Assembly (NCBI GenBank): GCA_033557465.1
Contig: CM066031.1
Span: 1,441,750,163-1,441,814,162 of the forward strand
Length of the DNA stretch: 64,000 nucleotides
Direction of reading: 5' to 3'
DNA from: Ichthyophis bannanicus
Lineage: Eukaryota; Chordata; Amphibia; Gymnophiona; Ichthyophiidae
In this document: positions 9,390 to 20,140 of the stretch, in pieces
Layout of the letters: the number at the start of each line of letters is the position of its first letter
Numbering within the stretch: the first letter of the stretch is position 1
Program-made: the position numbers and the translations under genes
Notes under the pieces: generated by a model
Told to the model about the DNA's origin: nothing
Databases searched by the model: none
What the model saw: only the letters and a program-made list of their open reading frames with translations

Positions 9390-10668
9390 TTCAGCATCCA
9401 GTTTAAGTGATTTGCTACTCTTTAGTTTATCAAATAGCAGTATTACATCTTCCCAGTTTATCAAGATTTTATTCAGTTCTTCCGAAACATCACCTTTAAA
9501 TACCATTTCAGGCATGGATAACTTCCCGACATCATCTTCAGTAAAGACCGAAGCAAAGAATTCATTCAGTCTCTCTGCTATGGCCTTATCCTCCCTTAGT
9601 GCCCCCTTTACCCCTCTATTATCTAATGGTCCAACTGACTCTCACAGGTTTTTTGCAATGAATCTACTTGAAAAAGTTTATATTATGCAGTTTTGCTTCC
9701 ACGGCAAGCTTCTTTTCAAATTCTCTCTTTGCCTGCCTTATTAATGCCTTGCATCTAACTTGTCAGCGCTTATGTTGTTTCCTGTTTTTGTCTTTGGATT
9801 CCTTTTCCATTTACTGAAAAATGCTTTTTTGGTTATAACAGTCTCTCTGACCTCACCTTTAAACCATGCTGGCAATTGTTGGACCTTCCTTACACCTTTC
9901 TTAAAATGTGGAATACATCTGGTCTGGGCTTCCAAGATAGTATTTTTAAACAATGCCCATACTTGATGTAAACTTTTAACCTTTGCAGCTGCTCCTTTCC
10001 ATGTTTTCTTAACCGTTTACATCATTTTATCATAGTTTCCCTTTTGAAAGTTGAATGGTAGCGCTGTGCATTTCCTTTCTGTCCTTCCATTATTAAATCA
10101 AATGTGATTATATTATGATCACTATTGCCAAGTGGCCCCAACACTGTTAACTGTCATACCAGATCCTGCATTCCACTAAGGACTAGGTCTAAAATAGCTT
10201 TTCCTTGTGTTGGTTCATGAACGAGCTGCTCCATGGAGCAGTCATTTATTTCATCTAGAATCTTTATCTCCTAGCATGTCCTGATGTGACATTGACCCCG
10301 TCAATACTGGGGTAATTGAAATCACTCATTATTACTGTGTGGTAACTTTTGTTAGTTTCCCTGATTTCTTTTATCATTTCATCATCCATCTATTCATTCT
10401 GGCTAGGTGGACAGTAGTACACCCCACTGCCATTTTCTTCCCCTTTTTAAATGGAATTTCTATCCATAGAGATTTTACAGTGCATTTTGTGTCCTGAAAA
10501 ACATCTATCCTGTTTGACTCAATACCCTCTCCAACATAGAGCGCAACCCCTCCACCAATATGATCTACCCTATCATTGCGATATAATTTATATTGAGGTA
10601 TAACAGTGTCCCATTGGTTGTCATCCTTCCACCAGGTCTCTGAGATGGCAATTATATGTAATCTTTCT
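9390..10668 (-). mobile_element. CR1 LINE fragment (endonuclease to linker)
   Basis: On the minus strand, 10668-10374 reads as the CR1 endonuclease start (IAISETWWKDDNQWDTVIP, YKLYRNDR, GGGVALYV), then 9953-9741 as the linker (LPAWFKGEVRETVITKKAF), ending near 9390 at a segment matching the pre-RT region of the copy at 14.2-14.8 kb. Frames are shifted and stops occur. The 3' two thirds of ORF2 are absent. At 10668 it abuts DIRS A2. Confidence 0.75.
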
Positions 10669-11640
10669 TCCACAAGACGTTCTTACGCCTTCAAGTGGAA
10701 ACGTTTTACTATATGGTGTTCTCAAAAGGGCTTAAACCCCCTTGTGATACCTTTGGAATCGGTACTAGAGTACCTACTTCATTTATCAAATTCTGGTCTA
10801 AAGACAAATTCAGTAAGAGTCCATCTTAGTGCACTTGCAGCTTCCTAAAAGCCTCTAAATGGACAGCCAATTTCCTCTCATCCACTCATAGCAAGATTTA
10901 TGAGAGGTCTTCTATTAACAAAGCCTCCCATCAGGGCATGGGATTTAAATCATGCTCTGGGACAGCTCATGAAACCGCCCTTTGAACCTTTAGCCACTAC
11001 AACCCTAAAGTTTTTATCCTGGAAGGTCATCTTCCAAATTGCAATCACCTCCGCACATCGCATTAGTGAATTGCAAGCTTTAGTGGCTGATCCCCTTATA
11101 CAAAGTTTCACTAGGATAAGGTTGTTCTCAGAACTCATCCACATTTTATGCCAAAGGTGGTTTCGCCTTTTCATTTAAATCAATCAATTTACCTTCCTAT
11201 ATTCTTTCCGAGGCCTCATGCCTCTAATGCAGAAAGGAACCTTCATACTTTGGACTGTAAAAGAGCCTTGGCTTTTTAACTACAAAGAACACATCATAGA
11301 AAGTCTTCTCAGCTTTTTGTTGCTTTTGATTCTAGTCATTTGGGACTTCCAGTCTCCAAAAGAACTCTCTCCAAATGGATTGCACAATGCATATATTTTA
11401 TTTATGACAGTAAGAGTCTTCCTCTTCAAGGCCATGTCACAGCACATAATGTGAGAGCCATGGCAGCCTCTATGGCTAACCTTCACTCTGTGTCTATTGA
11501 TGACATCTGTCGAGCAGCCACCTGGGATTCGGTGCACACCTTCACTGCCCACTACTGCCTAGATAAAGCCTCCGTCAGGTTGCTTCTTTGGCCAGGCTGT
11601 TCTTCAACATCTCTTTCAGACTTAATTCAACTCCTACCAA
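10669..11640 (+). pseudogene. DIRS tyrosine recombinase (copy A2, frameshifted)
   Basis: The core-binding part reads RRSYAFKWKRFTIWCSQKG and EYLLHLSNSGLKTNSVRVH. The catalytic domain has the first Arg in TSAHRISELQ, the H-x-x-R in AHNVRAM and the nucleophile in FTAHYCLDKAS. The four signature residues are retained, but the pieces lie in different frames (10606-10848, 10900-11178, 11340-11789), so no full protein is possible. The gene starts inside the core-binding domain. Confidence 0.75.
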
Positions 11641-12123
11641 CCAACCCTGGTAGGATGCCAGAGATCCATGGGAGGAAGCATAGCCCACCTCACTATAGGT
11701 GGCAGCTTCCTGGGGCCATCTCCCCGGCATCTTCAGCTAGGGAGTCCCCATATGTGAAGACTACAATTCCTGCTTATTCCTGGAGATAGCATAGTTACTC
11801 AGCTGTAACAGGTGATCTCCGGGAACAGCAGGAATTTAGTCTTCACAACCCACCCACCTCCCCTAGGAGTTGTCTCTCTATTTCTCTGTCTCTTTCCTCT
11901 CTCCCTCTATCCTTTCACTCAGCTACAAACGTAACTGAAGAGGGACAGTTGGAAAGGCGGGAAGGCAGCACGCATGTGCTGAGGGATGCTCCCAAAAGCA
12001 TTCCTATTGGACGCTGGGGAGCGTTCCCACACAGGCTCCATCGATACCGACGATACCCATATGCGAAGACTAAATTTCTGCTGTTCCCGGAGATCACCTG
12101 TTACAGGTGAGTAACTACGCTTT
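10669..12123 (+). mobile_element. DIRS retrotransposon, family A copy A2 (5'-truncated, only plus-strand copy)
   Basis: Only the recombinase-to-end part remains: recombinase 10669-11640, internal complementary region about 11750-11850, a pyrimidine-rich spacer, and the terminal repeat to 12121 with a TT core (AA on the other strand) at 12122-12123. The internal complementary region reads as the joined ends of the element in inverse order (CCTGGAGATAGCATAGTTAC). The left 5' part (gag, RT) is missing, and the break coincides with the CR1 fragment. Confidence 0.8.
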
Positions 12124-12374
12124 CCCAGCACTCGTGCGCTTCACAGTAACACAGCTGCCAGCGTGAGGGAAAATGCCACTCTTCATGCTGGTGGCTATGC
12201 AGAGTTGAGCCAGGGCTTCGGGCAGGCTTCCCCTTTTCCCTCTGCAAAGTCGCCAGCATGAAGAGCACCATGTGAGAATGAAGTTTGCACAGGGTCCCCT
12301 GAAGTGCGTGGCCCTGTGCAAACATTCTTGCACAATGGACGGGCCGGCCCTGGCCACACAACGGTGCTCTCTTT
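12124..12374. other. Unassigned stretch beside DIRS A2
   Basis: About 250 bp with moderate GC content. Short open frames exist on the minus strand but have no recognised motif. It may be an edge of the neighbouring CR1-like copy. Confidence 0.3.
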
Positions 12375-12690
12375 TCATATGATCTCTCTCTTCCATGGCA
12401 ACAAACAGGCTGCCAGACTGGAGGTGGCACTTTTCTACTATGTCCCTGTAGGTCTCGTCTATATACAGCATCACTGTCTGCCTCAGCTCCTCAAAGTCTG
12501 CTACTCTAGCCTCTAGAGATCAGACTCATTCCCTAAGAAAAAGAGCTGTTTGCATATAGTACATACATAAGACCTCTCACCAATTGGGAGAAAATCATAC
12601 ATGTGACCCTCAGTGCAAAAGACTGGATAGCCCCATCTTGCTGCTAGACTGCTGTCTGCACCTTAGTTTTAAAGATTCGTTCAGCTATTT
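12375..12690 (-). mobile_element. CR1-type ORF1 N-terminal fragment
   Basis: Reading minus from 12690, the sequence parallels the CR1 ORF1 copy at 52280-52570: the GATGGGG...CCAGTCTTTTGCA start, a region encoding the Cys-rich beginning, then YIDETYRDIV and VAMEERDHM. Only this N-terminal part remains, and it has stops. It may be a separate insertion from the CR1 starting at 12765. Confidence 0.6.
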
Positions 12691-13017
12691 AAGTTGTTTT
12701 ATTATTTAAAATTGCTAGGGAAATAGGGATACTTGAACCAATACAATTATACTTAATAAGTTTAAGGTATGCCATACTGGGTCAGACCAAGGTCCATCGA
12801 GCCCAGTATCCTGTTTCCAACAGTGGCCAATTTAGGTCATACGTACCTAGCAGCTTCCCCAAAAGACAGGTTCCACAATGCTTGTACTGGGTCAAGCATT
12901 GATATCCTGGGTCCCTTCTTAATAATGGTTTATGGACCTTTCCTCCAGGAACTTGTCCAAACCTTTTTTAAACCCAGCTACACTAACAGCCTTTACTACA
13001 TCCTCCGGTAACAAATT

Positions 13018-14811
13018 CTAGAGTTTGATTACACATTGAGTGAAAAAATATTTTCTTTTATTAGTCTTAAATAGTTTACCCTGTAGCTTCATTGCATGTC
13101 CCCTAGTCTTTCTATATTTGGATAATGTAAACAATCGTTCTACGTTTACCCGTTCCACTCCGTTCATTAATTTATAGACTTCTATCATATCTCCCTTCAG
13201 CTGTCTCTTTTCCAGGTTAAAGAGCCCTAACCTTTTTAGCCTTTCTTCATAGGAGTATCCTTCCATCCCCTTTACCATTTTGGTGGCTCTTCTCTGAACC
13301 TTTTCTAATAACGCTATATCCTTTTTAAGATATGGTGACCAGAATTGCACACAATATTCAAGGTGCGGTCTCACCATGGAACGATATAGAGGCATCATAA
13401 TATCTTTTATTTTATTTTCCATTCCTTTCCTTATGATACCTAGCATCCTATTTGCTCTCTTGGCCGACGCTGCACACTGGGTCGATGGTTTTAACATGTT
13501 ATCCACAATGACACCTAAATCTTTTTCCTAGGTGGTGGTTCCTCATGTGGAACCTTGCATCGTGTAACCATAGTTTGGGTTGTTCTTCCCTAGGTGTATA
13601 ACTTTGCATTTGTCCACATTAAATTTCACCTGCCATTTTGATGCCCAGTCTTCCAATTTATCAAGATCATCTTGCAATTTTCCACAATCCTCTTGGGTTT
13701 TAACAACTTTAAATAGTTTTGTGTCATCTGCAAATTTGATAACCTCACTCATTATTCCCCTTTCCAGGTCATTTATGAATATGTCAAAAAGCAGCGGACC
13801 CAGCACAGATCCCTGGGGTACACCGCTATTCACCTTTCTCCATTGGGAAAATTGGCCATTTAGCCCTACCCTCTGCTTTCTATCTCTTAACCAGTTCCTG
13901 ATCCACATAGTACACTGCCTCCTATCCCATGACTCTTTAGTTTTGCCAAATGTCTCTGATGAGGGACCTTGTCAAAGGCTTTCTGAAAGTCCAGATACAC
14001 TATATCAACCGACTCATTTTTGTCCACCTGTTTATTCACACCTTCAAAAAGCATAACAGATTAGTAAGACAAGATCTTCCTTGTCTAAAGCCATGTTGGC
14101 TGTCTCCCATTAGGCCATGACTATCTACATGCTGAGTAATTTTGTTCTTTATGATGGTTTCTACCATTTTCCCGGTACTGACATCAGGGTCACCGGTCTG
14201 TAGTTTCCTGGATCACCCCTTTAACCCTTTTTAAAAATTGGCGTTAAATTGGCGATCCTCCAATCTTCAGGTATTACAGATGATTTTAATGAAAATTCAC
14301 AGATTACTAATAGCAGGTCTGCAATTTCATATTTCAGTTCTTTCAACACCCTTGGATGTATACCATCTGGCCCATGTGATTTGCTACTCTTCAGTTTATC
14401 TAGTAGTTGTAATACATCTTCCCAATGTATCAATATTTCCTTCAATTGTTCCGCACCTTTAAATACCACTTCAGTCATGGGTAACATCCCTACATCTTCC
14501 TCAGCAAAGAATTCATTTAGTCTCTCCGCTATCGCCTTGTCGCCTCTTAGTGCCCCTTTAACCCCTCTATCATCTAATGGACCAACTGATTCTCTCACAG
14601 GTTTTTTGCTATGAATGTACTTGAAAAAGTCTTTATTTCGCATTTTTGTTTCCGCAGCAAGCTTCTTCTCAAATTCTCCCTTTGCCTGCCTTATCAATGC
14701 CTTGCATTTGACTTGCCAGTGCTTGTGCTGTTTCCAGGTTTTGTCGTTTGGCTCTTTTTTTCCATTTCCTGAAAGATGTTTTTTCGGCAATAACAGCCTC
14801 TCTGACCTCAC
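13018..14811 (-). pseudogene. CR1 ORF2 reverse transcriptase
   Basis: From 14811 the frame encodes the linker and RT start (SKSHGPDGIHPRVLKELKYE, IPEDWRIANLTPIFKKG). From 13908 it encodes [20 protein letters not shown] and the catalytic FADDTKL motif, and from 13506 the thumb (MLGIIRKGMENKIKD, LEYCVQFWSPYLKKD, RRATKMVKGMEG). All three open stretches share one frame, but stops and a missing RT motif A segment lie between 14220 and 13909. The catalytic FADD is intact. Confidence 0.85.
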
Positions 14812-14829
14812 CTTTAAACCATGCTGTCA

Positions 14830-15600
14830 GTTTTTTGGACTTCCTTCCACTTTTCTTAAAGCGTGGAATACAGCTGGGTCTGGGCTTTCAAGATAGTATT
14901 TTTCAACAACACCCAAGCTTGATGTAAGTCTTTAATCTTTGCAACTGCTCCTTTTAGTTTTTTCTTAACTATTTTCCTCATTTTATCATAGTCTCCCTTT
15001 CGAAAGTTAAAAGGTAATACTGTGGATTTCCTTACTATCCCTCCTTCACTAATTAAATCAAACGCGATCATGCTATGATCACTATTGCCAAGTGGCCCGA
15101 ACACCCTTATCTCTTGCACTAGATCTGGTGTTCCACTAAGGACTAGGTCCTATATGGCTCCCCTCTGGTCGGTTCATGAACCAGCTGCTCCAAGAAGCAG
15201 TCATTTATTTCATCTAGGAACTTTATCTCCCTAGCATGTCCTGCCATGTCACTGACCCAGTCGATACCGGGGTAATTGAAATCACCCATTATTATTACTG
15301 CGCTGTAACGTTTGTTAGCTTCCTTGATTTCTTTGAGCATTTCATCATCCATTTGTTCATTCTGGCCAGGCGGTTGATGGTACACCCCCACCGCCATCGC
15401 CTTCCCCTTTTTACATGGAATTTCAATCCATAGGGATTCTACAGCAAATTTTGTTTCTTGCAAAACTTTAATCCTTTCTGACTCAATGCCCTCTCTAACA
15501 TAGAGCGCAACCCCTCCACCAATTTTATCAGCTCTATCATTACGATATAGTTTGTACCCAGGTATCACAGTGTCCCACTGGTTGTCCTCCTTCCACCATG
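14830..15600 (-). pseudogene. CR1 ORF2 endonuclease domain
   Basis: The stretch 15568-15143 encodes GYKLYRNDRADKIGGGVALY, VESLWIEIPCKKGKAMAV, VYHQPPGQNEQMDD and MGDFNYPGIDWVSD. The next piece 15119-14856 encodes the end block LGNSDHSMIAFDL. The GDFN and SDH blocks are catalytic motifs of the APE-like endonuclease family, which nicks target DNA before reverse transcription. A frame change near 15130 separates the two parts, and the beginning of the domain is missing. Confidence 0.8.
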
Positions 15601-16060
15601 TTCACCTCAAGATGAGCTGCAAGGCCTTAATCAATCTATTCCTAAGGCCTAATAACTTGCTAATGAAGATAGCCAGTTAAACTTGAAAGTGAATAAGATC
15701 ACTCCTTTCCCCTTAACAGGTATAAGAGCCTATAAAGCACAGATTATGCGTGGGGTGGAAAAGAAACACTAACTGAAAGCTGGCTTGTTACCCTATTCCC
15801 AAACTGACTGTTTTAAAATTCTGTGTTTATAAAGACCTAGATTTTATCAGCTTAAATCCAAATAATTCCCTTTTTCTTATGAGTTTGAAAATTTCCCAGC
15901 CGGTAAATACTTATAAGTACAAATTCCTCTCCTGCAGCTCCTCTCAGTAGTCTTTCAAGACTACTGCATTCACTCATGTTGACCATCAGATCTCTCCTGT
16001 CTTGGTTAGCTGTAGCCTACAATAGCTTAAGGTAAGACTCCAGGCATATCTACTTTGACT
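15601..16060 (+). repeat. LTR-like repeat, copy 1
   Basis: The start (TTCACCTCAAGAT ... GGCCTTAAT ... CCCCTTAACAGG, TATAAGAGCCTATAAAGC) matches the reverse complement of about 47900-48050 in the same order, including a TATAAAG-like box. No coding region is attached. A solo LTR or another non-autonomous element is possible. The CR1 break at 15600 may be its insertion point. Confidence 0.45.
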
Positions 16061-18268
16061 GGTGTGGGGACTCTACTGTTTGGTACTGCAGTTGCTTCAA
16101 GAAGCCAGCTGTTGTGACTTTAGATCCGTTTTGGGACGTGGGTGCTTCTCTTAATAATGTGGTATTTGCATTTTCAAATAAATGTGATTTTTTTTTTTTG
16201 TCTACAGTACTGGAGGGACAGCGGCAGAAACTGGAGAGGCATAGGACTAGATTAGAGAAAATGCTTACATTTTTATTAACTTGCATAATTCTCCGTAAGC
16301 ATTTCATAATCTTTTTGAACATTTTGATCAAGTGAACAGTAATATACCCCCGGATTCCAGGGTGTCGTTTGTTTCCCGCAGAACATTTATTCTGTCTGTC
16401 TATGCCATCCAAACAGTGGCACTCCACCACCAGTTCAGTCTACTCAATATATTTTGTACCCCATTATCACAGTTTCCCATTGGTTGTTCTCTTTCTACCA
16501 GGTTCTAAGATGCTTGCTAGGGGTAATTTGATAAAAGGTTTCCCATGTTTTAAACATGGAAAAGGCCTCTTATATAAATTAGTGGCCGAATACACATGTA
16601 GGCATTCCAGAGGGCATAGTTTGGGTAGAGCAAAGGCAGAGTTGCAGTGTACAAGTGTATTTTATAAAATATGCAAGTACATTTGTGTAAAGATTTGTGT
16701 GCTATTGGAACTGGTTATGGCAGCCTAATTTATAAACATACACAAACACTCATGTATGTACAGACACATACACAGGCCCATCCACCCACAAACATACATA
16801 CTGAGCACATGCACACGCTACTACAGACAAAACAGCTACACGGGGGTTGGAAATAATTCCATGAGGCTTATTCTACATACTTTTCCTACCATGTACCTCT
16901 CCCCCCTGCTGCCTTATCATTGCTGTGCTGGCTCTTAGTGATTCAGATATGTATTTTCTACTTTGAAACCTTGCGATTGAATCATACAGCTTGCTTAATG
17001 GCTGCTATGGACAATGACTCCTAGTAAGTGAACCATGTAGTTTGCTACTAGCTGCTTTGGTACTGATATTGAAAGGGGTTAACACGGTTATCAGACCTGC
17101 TAACTGTGTTAATCACCTTGGCTGGTATATTCAGCAACACTAATATGGTTAGTGCCACTGCTACATGCCCCGATGCTAACTAGTTAGCACTAGGATGTTC
17201 TGGGGTGGCAATCTAGTCATAATTGGGCAGCAGCAATATTGAGCCACTGCCCAGTTATCACAACACTGTGAATGTCAGACACAGTGAAGGCTGGCCTAAC
17301 CTTCGCCACGGAAGCTAACTGGAAGCGACTGACTATTGCTCCTGCTTGGTTAGCTTCATGGCAATCTGGGCAACCTGGATATTCAATGCCATGGCACAGA
17401 TACGGCCCCGACATTGAATATCTGGGTCTAAAGTTCAGCGGTGGCTAGCCGCTTTAGCATTGCTATTCACTGCCACCTAATATCAGGCCCTGTGTATACA
17501 GCCCTCCTATTGGTGGAGAAGCATAGCAATACCTGTTGCTTTGGAACAATTGCATCCTGCAATTAAAAATCTAACCCTTGAGACCTGATGACTGCGACAT
17601 CAAAAATTAAAATAAACCAATGGAATGGCTGGATATCATTCCATTCTTTCTAACTTCCCTTCCTCCAGATTAGAAACACACAGAGACCACACACACACAC
17701 ACACACAGAGGCAAATGCTATGGTGAGGTATTAGTTTTAAATTTGAGAAACTGACATGCTGAACATTTCCTGGCCAAGGAGAGAGGTTCATTCCTGTCAT
17801 AGTATGCGCAAAGCTAAGCAATTTGGAGGCATTGCCCTAAAAGGTAATACATGTGAAAAATAAAGGCACACATAGAAGCACACAAACACATGTGTATGTA
17901 TGTGTGCATGAGCAAACACACTTGCTCGATAGTTGGAAAGAATGTCATGGGCCATGCTTTCCTTGCTTGTTTCTACTGAAGTAGCACTAAGAATGCACTT
18001 TATATTCCTAGTTAGCAGAGAATCTTGATAGGCATTTGACCTTTTTATAATCTCCCCAACTACCAGTTAGTTTAGGAACCAGTGAACCCTGATGGCAAGC
18101 AGCATTAAGCTTGGATATGTTTAAGGGTTACAGTGAAATCTGTTATTTGTATTCTATATGCCCCATTCCACATAAGTAAACTGCTGCATATTTTAGTGCA
18201 TGGCCTGATTCCCCAGAAATAATCATTAATATTTCCAGACAAAATCACCTCATGAGCATATTGATCAA
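16061..18268. other. 2.2 kb without a recognised gene
   Basis: Contains a poly-T run near 16188, a decayed CR1-endonuclease-like segment on the minus strand near 16440-16520 (the TTTCCCATTGGTTGTTCTC then TTCTACCAGG pattern), CA-rich DNA near 16740-16800, a segment at 17050-17470 rich in GGTTAG/CTAAC words that may be an old transposon, and a CA microsatellite. No reading frame has convincing motifs. Confidence 0.4.
17690..17708. repeat. (CA)n microsatellite
   Basis: A run of about nine CA units lies within AT-rich DNA; CA-rich imperfect DNA also occurs near 17870-17920. Confidence 0.8.
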
Positions 18269-18520
18269 AGGTGAGGTGATCAAATTTGCAGATGACACAA
18301 AATTATTTAAAGTTGTTAATATGCAAGATGATTGTGAAAAATTGCAAGAGGACCTTGAAAAACTGGAAGACTGGACATCCAAATGGCAGATGAAATTTAA
18401 TGTGGACAAGTGGAAAGTTATGCACCTAGGAAAGAACAACCCAAATTATGGTTATACGATGCAAGATGCCATCTTAGAAAACACCACCCAGGAAAAAGAT
18501 TTAGGTGTCATCATGGATAA
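18269..18520 (+). mobile_element. CR1 LINE fragment, block 1 (RT catalytic region)
   Basis: Encodes VIKFADDTKLFKVVN, EKLEDWTSKWQMKFNVDK and KDLGVIMD in one frame, matching the CR1 RT at 13.5-13.9 kb. It stops at 18520 in the codons for D-N, exactly where DIRS A3 begins. The next CR1 codons continue at 24227. FADD is intact. The copy is 5'-truncated near 18269. Confidence 0.85.
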
Positions 18521-18700
18521 AGCATAGTTACTCACCTGTAACAGGTATTCTCCGGGGACAGCAGGAATCAGGCCTCACATATGGGTGATGTCGGTGCCGA
18601 CTGAGCTCCCACAGAAGCATCCCCCCAGCTTTCAAAGAAAGCCTTTGGAAGAAGCACCACATATGCATGGTCCCCTTCCCACCCAAGGGTGCCATCTTTC
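18521..18700. repeat. DIRS A3 terminal inverted repeat (recombinase side)
   Basis: Begins AGCATAGTTACTCACCTG and includes CAGCTTTCAAAGAAAGCCTT. It is the reverse complement, with mismatches, of about 24060-24220. The first 60 bases also recur inverted in the internal complementary region. Confidence 0.85.
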
Positions 18701-18794
18701 CTCAGTCTAATGACATACTGTAGCTAAGACGGCAACAATTTAAAATATGGTAGAGAAGCAACTCCAAGGGAAGAGGGAGGGTTGTGAGGACTGA

Positions 18795-18895
18795 TTCCTA
18801 CTGTCCCCGGAGAACACCTGTTACAGGTGAGTAACTATGCTTTCTCTGGGAACAAGCAGGAAGTCAGTCCGCACATATGGGACTCCCCAGCTAAA
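18795..18895. repeat. DIRS A3 internal complementary region
   Basis: The first half (GGACTGATTCCTACTGTCCC ... GAGTAACTATGCT) is the reverse complement of the element's 18521 end. The second half (TTCTCTGGGAACAAGCAGG) is the reverse complement of its 24226 end. The block is the inverted joint of the two ends, the hallmark of DIRS elements and the template used to complete a circle. Confidence 0.85.
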
Positions 18896-19042
18896 GGCTA
18901 CTGAGAACCTGTAAAAATGCCATGGCAAACTACAAAGGGTAAGCCATGAGCAGCAGCAGCAATTGAGTCCCTACTGTTGTGTCCAGCGGAAGCCCAGCAC
19001 TCCGGTAGCCTGAACACAGAAGGGTCGGAGGGCAGGAGTTGC

Positions 19043-20140
19043 CTACATTTTGAAGAGATTATAGAGTACGGCCTGGCCAAAGACACTGTTCTGTCGGGAC
19101 TTCCTCTCCAGGCAGTAGTGAACTGCGAAGGTATGGACCAAAGACCAGGTGATGGCCCGGCAGATTTCCAACACAGGGACGGAACGCAGATTTGCTATGG
19201 AAATAGCCATGGCTCTGACGCGGTGAGCCATGACCCACTGGTCTAGTGAGATCCCTGCTTGCTCATAGGCAAGGGTGATGCAATCTGCCACCCAAGTGGA
19301 CAGAGTTTGCTTAGTCACTGGGAGCCCCAGTTGGCTGGGGTCATAGGAAACGAAAAGCTGAGGTGCTTTGCGGTGGCCCTGGGTCCGTTGTAAATATAAG
19401 GACAGGGCCCTTTTACAATCCAAAGTATGGAGAAGGGGCTATGCCGTGCTGGCGTGAGGCCTGGGAAAGAAGGTGAGAAGCACCACTTCCTGATGGAGGT
19501 GGAATGGGGACATTACCTTCGGCAGAAACTTTGGTTGTGTGCGAAGAACCCCCCTGTTCTTGTAGAACCTCATGTGGGGGGGGGGGGGCCCTCTGCCATC
19601 AGAACCTGGAGCTCACTGACTCTGCGAGCTGATGTGAGTGCCAAGAGGAAGATGACTTTCTAAGAAAGGTATCTAAGGTGACAGGTAGCCAGGGGCTCAA
19701 AAGGTGGCTTAGTAAGCTGCAAGAACACCACGTTGAGATCCCACTCTGCTGCCGGTGCATGGACAGGGGGTTTAGATAGCATGAAGCCCCGGAGGAACCA
19801 GGATACAAGGGGCTGAGCAGAGTGGGGTTCTCCCTCGACGGAATGGTGGTGTGCTGCAATGGCTCTCATGTGCATTCTCACTGTAGTCCCGCCTGCGACA
19901 GGTGAAGCAGGTACTGGAGTACCACCTGTACCGAGCAGGGGAATGGATTCACCCGTCTTTCGGTACACCACACTGAGAACCGACACCACTTAAAGACATA
20001 TGCCCTCCTCATGGAGGCCTGGCAAGAGGCTAGAAGAACCTCTTCCACATCCTGTGGGAGGTTAAAGGGACCTAGAGCTACCCTTTTTAGCAGCCAAGCC
20101 ATGAGTGACAGGGACCCCAGGTTGGGGTGCAGGAGAGAGC
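19043..20140 (-). pseudogene. DIRS tyrosine recombinase (copy A3, frameshifted)
   Basis: Core-binding part: RRAYVFKWCRFSVWCTERR and VVLQYLLHLSQAGLQ. The catalytic part has the H-x-x-R in AHRVRAMAIS, the Trp-rich ICRAITWSLVHTF segment and the nucleophile in FAVHYCLERKS. The first Arg region (19600-19700) is shifted into another frame. The upstream end overlaps the RT gene in a different frame, as in DIRS elements. Role: integration of the circular DNA. Confidence 0.75.

Larger units (their letters stand above)
12765..15600 (-). mobile_element. CR1 LINE, 5'-truncated, with 3' end
   Basis: This 2.8 kb copy runs from within the endonuclease (15600) through RT to the 3' end at 12765. The 3' UTR includes the segment reading on the plus strand GGGTCAGACCAAGGTCCATC, seen also (divergent) at 40600. 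Frame changes occur near 15130 and 14820, and RT is interrupted. At 15600 it begins at CATGGTGGAAGG, close to the start of the copy at 62058. Its close sequence match to other copies shows one CR1 family was active repeatedly. Confidence 0.85.

Noticed and set aside
16671..16938. Histidine/threonine-rich small frames
   Set aside because: They come from CA-rich simple sequence.
17050..17470. Possible MITE with GGTTAG/CTAAC words
   Set aside because: I could not define terminal inverted repeats or target duplication; left as unassigned.
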